A stretch of 39,476 bases of DNA from Elusimicrobiales bacterium (GTDB taxonomy: Bacteria > Elusimicrobiota > Elusimicrobia > Elusimicrobiales > UBA9959): positions 1 through 39,476 of the forward strand of contig JANZZP010000011.1 of the NCBI GenBank assembly GCA_026419335.1, written 5' to 3'. This document shows, in pieces, positions 36,188 through 39,476 of the stretch. Below the pieces are notes generated by a model that worked only from the letters and a program-made list of their open reading frames with translations, did not search any database and was not told the DNA's origin. Each line of letters begins with the position of its first letter. Position 1 is the first letter of the stretch. The translations under genes were made by a program, and so were the position numbers.

Positions 36188-37367
36188 GAATAAAATAATC
36201 AGAAGCTTTTATTAGCTTATCCAAAGGAAAAATATCTATATTGTTAACAGGTTTAACTATTTCTATCTTTTCTCTTTTTATTATCTTTCCAATATCTGGT
36301 ATAGTTTGAGTTATACAATGTATAGAACCACCAGCTGAAATTGATGCATCAGAATTAATAGTTATAACTCTCAAACCAACAGATTCATACACACTTTTTG
36401 CTAATGAATTATCTTGTGGAAAATTTGAATAAACTGGCATTAAAACATTCCCATTAACAATAAGAGAATTAGTATATGTATAATAAACACCATTTCGGTA
36501 ATAACTTTTAACACGAAGTATCTTATAATTACCACCATTGGGAGACGTTTTGTGTTTAAAAAACTCAACTGCTTTATTAAAGGTCGTTTTAAAAGGTTCA
36601 GTATCACAATCTGCTATCAAAACCACATCATCACTTAGTAGTTTAATAAACATATCAACATGTCCTGTACCATCAAGAGGTTCATTGGGATATCCAGCAT
36701 ATTCAAATGTATGTATATTTTTAACTTTAAAATAATTTCTCAAAATATTATTAACCTCTTCCTTAGATTTTGAACTATTCCACATATAAGTCCTTTCAGT
36801 CATAAATAAGTTTCCCTTACTATCAACCATAAAATTACCACCATCAAGTATTAAAGGTGCTTGATAAACAGAAAGATTTTGTATTTGTCCTATTTTTTTA
36901 GGCACAGCATCATCATTTGTTCTATATTGATAATGTCTATATACAGTATCAACGATAGCAACATTTTCCATACTTTTAGAAAGTCCAAAAGGACCATAAT
37001 CTCTCATCCACACAGTATCTATTGGTATTGAGAATTTAACATATTTTTCATTAGGAACACCGCTCATAGACGAAGGTCCAGACATTACCCACACATAAGA
37101 ACCAGCATAATTTGAAACTGCTTTTGCAACATCTTTTACCATAGTTGTATAACCAGTATACGAAACAGCTACAGCATGAATTGGTTCATATTCTGCTGGT
37201 ATTCTAAAATCAGAGGGGGGCTGAGTAGCTTTCTTTTCAAACTTAGGGAATTCTTCTATAACTTTCTTTTCTCTATTTAAATCAACCCAATTAGGTAATG
37301 GTATATCACTAGCAAACAATGAATTTAATAAAAAAACAAGATTGAATATTAAAATCATCATCTTCAT
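36180..37367 (-). CDS. Exported agmatine / peptidyl-arginine deiminase family protein
   Basis: 395 residues with a signal peptide (residues 1-19, ending LFAS). The pentein fold of the PAD_porph/AguA family is visible. TVWMRDYGPF supplies the guanidinium-binding Asp, LDGGNFMVDSKGNLFMTER follows, GTGHVDMF holds the catalytic His, and AGGSIHCITQ the nucleophilic Cys. Members convert agmatine or protein arginine to the citrulline form, releasing ammonia. AguA enzymes are cytoplasmic; a signal peptide points to an extracellular or periplasmic role, as in the secreted peptidyl-arginine deiminases. Substrate is undecided. AAAGGAGTATAAT precedes the ATG. Confidence 0.85.
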   Translation of the reverse strand: MKMMILIFNLVFLLNSLFASDIPLPNWVDLNREKKVIEEFPKFEKKATQPPSDFRIPAEYEPIHAVAVSYTGYTTMVKDVAKAVSNYAGSYVWVMSGPSSMSGVPNEKYVKFSIPIDTVWMRDYGPFGLSKSMENVAIVDTVYRHYQYRTNDDAVPKKIGQIQNLSVYQAPLILDGGNFMVDSKGNLFMTERTYMWNSSKSKEEVNNILRNYFKVKNIHTFEYAGYPNEPLDGTGHVDMFIKLLSDDVVLIADCDTEPFKTTFNKAVEFFKHKTSPNGGNYKILRVKSYYRNGVYYTYTNSLIVNGNVLMPVYSNFPQDNSLAKSVYESVGLRVITINSDASISAGGSIHCITQTIPDIGKIIKREKIEIVKPVNNIDIFPLDKLIKASDYFIPN

Positions 37368-37472
37368 ATTATACTCCTTTTAACAAAGAAAAACATCCAT
37401 TAATATTTTACTAGAAGCAATTAATTTTATAAGGGTCAAAAGTCCTAAATATGTATAGGATTTATGTTTTTC

Positions 37473-39215
37473 TTAATATGACAAAAACAAACTCCTTGAT
37501 GAGATTTCAAATTTTAATTTCGAAATAAACTCACTTAAATTGACATCATAAACATTTTTATTACCTCTAACTTTCAAAGATATAGTGTTTTTCTCTTTTT
37601 CCTTTTTTCCAACGATAATTATATATGGAGGTTTTGACAATGCTGCGCTTCTAATTTTACCTGATATTGGTTCAGTTGAAAGATCAATATCTGCTCTTAT
37701 ACCTTCCTTTATAAGACTTTCATATATATATTTTGAATACTCTTCTTCATTGCTTGTTATATTTAAAACAAAAACTTGAACTGGACTTAACCAGGTTGGA
37801 AATGCTCCTGCATAATGCTCTATAAGTATACCAAAAAACCTTTCCATTGAACCAAGCAAGGCTCTATGAATCATATAAGGTCTGTGTAGTTTCCCATCCG
37901 GAGCTGAATATTCCATTTCAAATCTCTCTGGTAAATTAAAATCAAACTGAATTGTGGTAGTCTGCCATTCTCTTCCAATAGCATCTTCTATTTTCAAATC
38001 TATTTTTGGACCATAAAAAGCCCCCCCACCTTCATCTACATCATACTTTATATTCTGCATCTCAACTGCTTTTCTTAAACTTTTTTCTGCAAGCTCCCAC
38101 ATATCCTTGCTTCCAATAGAATCATTTGGCTTTGTTGATATATATGCTTTTATTTTTTTAAAACCAAGTGTTTTCCAAATATCTAAACTAAACTTTAAAA
38201 CTTCCAAAACCTCATCTTCCACTTGCTGAGAAGTACATATTATATGCGCATCATCTTGAGTGAATCCTCTTACCCTTAAAAGCCCATGTAAAACACCTGC
38301 CTTTTCAAATCTATAAACAGTTCCAAGTTCAGCCCATCTTAAAGGCAACTCCCTATAAGACCTAGTTTTTGATTTATATATCTGTATATGGAAAGGACAA
38401 TTCATAGGTTTTACATAATAATTTATTTCATCAATCTCCATAGGTGAATACATTGCAGATTTATAAAAATCCAAGTGCCCTGATGTTTTCCAAAGAACTT
38501 CCCTACCAATATGTGGAGTATATATAAATTTATATCCATTTTTAATATGCTGTTGCCTCCAATAATTCTCAATTTCATACCTTATTATCCCACCATTAGG
38601 ATGCCATAATATCAATCCAGGACCTACATATTCATTGACACTATATAAATCCATTTGTTTAGCTATTACTCTATGATCTCTCTTTTTAGACTCTTCAATA
38701 AACTTCAAATACTCATCAAGTTCTTTTTGCGTTTTAAAAGCTAAACCATAAATACGCGTAAGCATTGAATTTCTTTCACTCCCTCTCCAATAAGCACCTG
38801 CTATTGAGGTAAGTTTAAAACCGCAGTTTTTAAGCTCTGAAGTGTTTTTCACATGTGGTCCCCTACATAAATCAATAAACTCTCCATTTTTATATATACT
38901 AACCTTATCCACATTAAGTTCATCTATGAGTTCCACCTTGTATTTTTCGCCAAGTTTTTCAAAAAAATTCCTTGCATATTTTTTATCCCATTGCTCATTT
39001 ATAAAATCCTGAGCTTCGTCTAATATTTTAAACATTTCATTTTCAATTAAATTTAGGTCAGAATCAGTAATAGGTTTTTTAAACTCAAAATCATAATAAA
39101 AACCATTTTCTATAGCAGGGCCTATTCCAAGAACAGTTTCAGGATAAAGTCTTTTAACTGCACAAGCAAGAACATGAGATAAAGAATGTCTTATCTTTAA
39201 TATTTCTTCATCCAT
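37473..39215 (-). CDS. thrS: Threonyl-tRNA synthetase, TGS-less form
   Basis: 580 residues. It begins almost directly at the N2 editing domain: H10/H14 in IRHSLSHVLACAV, with the second editing motif DLCRGPH. The N-terminal TGS domain (~60 residues) of E. coli ThrRS (642 residues) is missing. The catalytic core has motif 1 and 2 (WAELGTVYRFEKAG, RVRGFTQDDAHI), the zinc-binding Cys in VKPMNCPFH, and YMIHRALLGSMERFFGILIEHY. An anticodon-binding domain is present. It attaches threonine to tRNA-Thr and edits Ser. No ribosome binding site is seen. It lies 51 bases downstream of tRNA-Val on the same strand. Confidence 0.95.
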   Translation of the reverse strand: MDEEILKIRHSLSHVLACAVKRLYPETVLGIGPAIENGFYYDFEFKKPITDSDLNLIENEMFKILDEAQDFINEQWDKKYARNFFEKLGEKYKVELIDELNVDKVSIYKNGEFIDLCRGPHVKNTSELKNCGFKLTSIAGAYWRGSERNSMLTRIYGLAFKTQKELDEYLKFIEESKKRDHRVIAKQMDLYSVNEYVGPGLILWHPNGGIIRYEIENYWRQQHIKNGYKFIYTPHIGREVLWKTSGHLDFYKSAMYSPMEIDEINYYVKPMNCPFHIQIYKSKTRSYRELPLRWAELGTVYRFEKAGVLHGLLRVRGFTQDDAHIICTSQQVEDEVLEVLKFSLDIWKTLGFKKIKAYISTKPNDSIGSKDMWELAEKSLRKAVEMQNIKYDVDEGGGAFYGPKIDLKIEDAIGREWQTTTIQFDFNLPERFEMEYSAPDGKLHRPYMIHRALLGSMERFFGILIEHYAGAFPTWLSPVQVFVLNITSNEEEYSKYIYESLIKEGIRADIDLSTEPISGKIRSAALSKPPYIIIVGKKEKEKNTISLKVRGNKNVYDVNLSEFISKLKFEISSRSLFLSY

Positions 39216-39266
39216 ATAAAAATTTACAATAAAAATGATATCTCAACACTAAATTAAACAAAAAAA

Positions 39267-39340
39267 TGCCCGGTGTAGGACTCGAACCTACGACCTTTCC
39301 CATGTCAAAGGAACGCGCTAACCAACTGCGCCAACCGGGC
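39267..39340 (-). tRNA. tRNA-Val(GAC)
   Basis: A 74-base cloverleaf on the minus strand. Acceptor GCCCGGT (39340-39334) pairs with ACCGGGC (39274-39268), with discriminator A at 39267. D stem GCGC/GCGC, anticodon stem TTCCT/GGGAA around TTGACAT (anticodon GAC, codons GUC/GUU), and the GTAGG-TTCGAGT-CCTAC T arm are all present. CCA is not encoded. TATAAT lies eight bases upstream (39354-39349). Confidence 0.96.
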
Positions 39341-39375
39341 TTATTATTATTATATTAAATTTTTATAAGTTTTAA

Positions 39376-39381
39376 TATAAT
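39376..39381 (+). promoter_or_regulatory. -10 box of the terminal gene, leaderless layout
   Basis: TATAAT ends immediately before ATG 39382 and six bases before the in-frame ATG 39388. The second ATG therefore sits where transcription should begin, and no ribosome binding site is present. It is divergent from the tRNA-Val promoter. No convincing -35. Confidence 0.45.
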
Positions 39382-39387
39382 ATGTTT

Positions 39388-39476
39388 ATGGCAAATATAA
39401 CAATATTAAAAAACAATATATCAAAATTTATCTTTTTAATTTTAGATTTAATGATAATAATTCTACTTTTAAAAAT
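39388..39476 (+). CDS. N-terminal fragment of a probable membrane protein (3' truncated by window)
   Basis: 29 codons are visible, MANITILKNNISKFIFLILD then a run of Ile/Leu, ending at the window edge. It looks like a short polar N-terminus followed by a first membrane segment. Such an opening is seen in polyprenyl-phosphate sugar transferases among others, but nothing diagnostic is present, so no function is assigned. The start is chosen at the second ATG because it fits the leaderless spacing; ATG 39382 is possible. Confidence 0.4.
   Translation, partial: MANITILKNNISKFIFLILDLMIIILLLK

Noticed and set aside
37429..37460. A TCCTA/TAGGA hairpin after thrS as a terminator.
   Set aside because: Only five AT-rich base pairs with an eight-base loop and no proper T run on the minus strand; too weak to call.

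Overview
This is an AT-rich stretch of a bacterial chromosome, densely packed with short gaps and many 4-35 base gene overlaps. No stretch over 300 bases lacks a gene. I see no integrase, transposase, phage gene or CRISPR array. The gene content suggests an anaerobic or microaerophilic bacterium with two membranes. It has a rubrerythrin/superoxide reductase/rubredoxin/thiol peroxidase set, an AsmA-like envelope protein, exported phosphatase-like proteins and an exported peptidoglycan amidase. I cannot assign a phylum from sequence alone; a poorly sampled candidate lineage is plausible.

Layout. 1-1277: two glycosyltransferases, the first cut by the window edge. 1279-3588: a PGRP-type amidase and lysA on the minus strand, then tRNA-Leu(GAG). 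3875-9352 (minus strand, read right to left): gap, a cyclic-2,3-diphosphoglycerate-synthetase-like gene, pgk, secG, and a CNNM/CBS protein fused to a PTS EIIA domain. 9513-16142 (plus): a long run with a stand-alone Lrp-type RAM domain, a single-domain response regulator, an M50B-like membrane protease homologue, an AsmA-like protein, pyrE, a DUF62 SAM hydrolase, an RlmI-type RNA methyltransferase and a TIGR02757 protein. 16193-17895 (plus): the oxygen-defence cassette, ending at a strong bidirectional hairpin. 17979-20495 (minus): a ferritin-like protein, a ZIP metal transporter and type I glnA. Then come tRNA-Arg with the unusual anticodon GCG and a three-subunit xanthine-dehydrogenase-type molybdenum hydroxylase operon (minus).

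24443-25270 (plus): rplM-rpsI. 25343-29031 (plus): a small unknown protein, a 5'-nucleotidase of the UshA type, and two downstream proteins that look like catalytically degenerate relatives of periplasmic nucleotide phosphatases (one UshA-like lipoprotein, one AphA-like anchored protein). 29056-33098: a HIT protein and the macromolecular-synthesis set rpsU-dnaG-rpoD. 33105-35022 (minus): rplU-rpmA-obgE. 35078-36187: a soluble PAS histidine kinase. 36180-39215 (minus): an exported arginine/agmatine-deiminase-family protein and a ThrRS lacking the TGS domain. The window ends with tRNA-Val(GAC) and the start of a membrane protein.

The most notable observations are these. (1) There is a recurrent promoter layout, a -10 hexamer 6-7 bases before ATG with no ribosome binding site, which predicts leaderless mRNAs. 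It is clearest in the 55-base rplU/kinase divergent region. (2) The nucleotidase gene is followed by two overlapping, apparently inactive phosphatase homologues, a candidate undescribed binding or scavenging system in the cell envelope. (3) The CNNM-CBS-EIIA fusion lies in the glycolysis operon. (4) A cDPG-synthetase-like gene sits between gap and pgk. (5) tRNA-Arg(GCG) is present.
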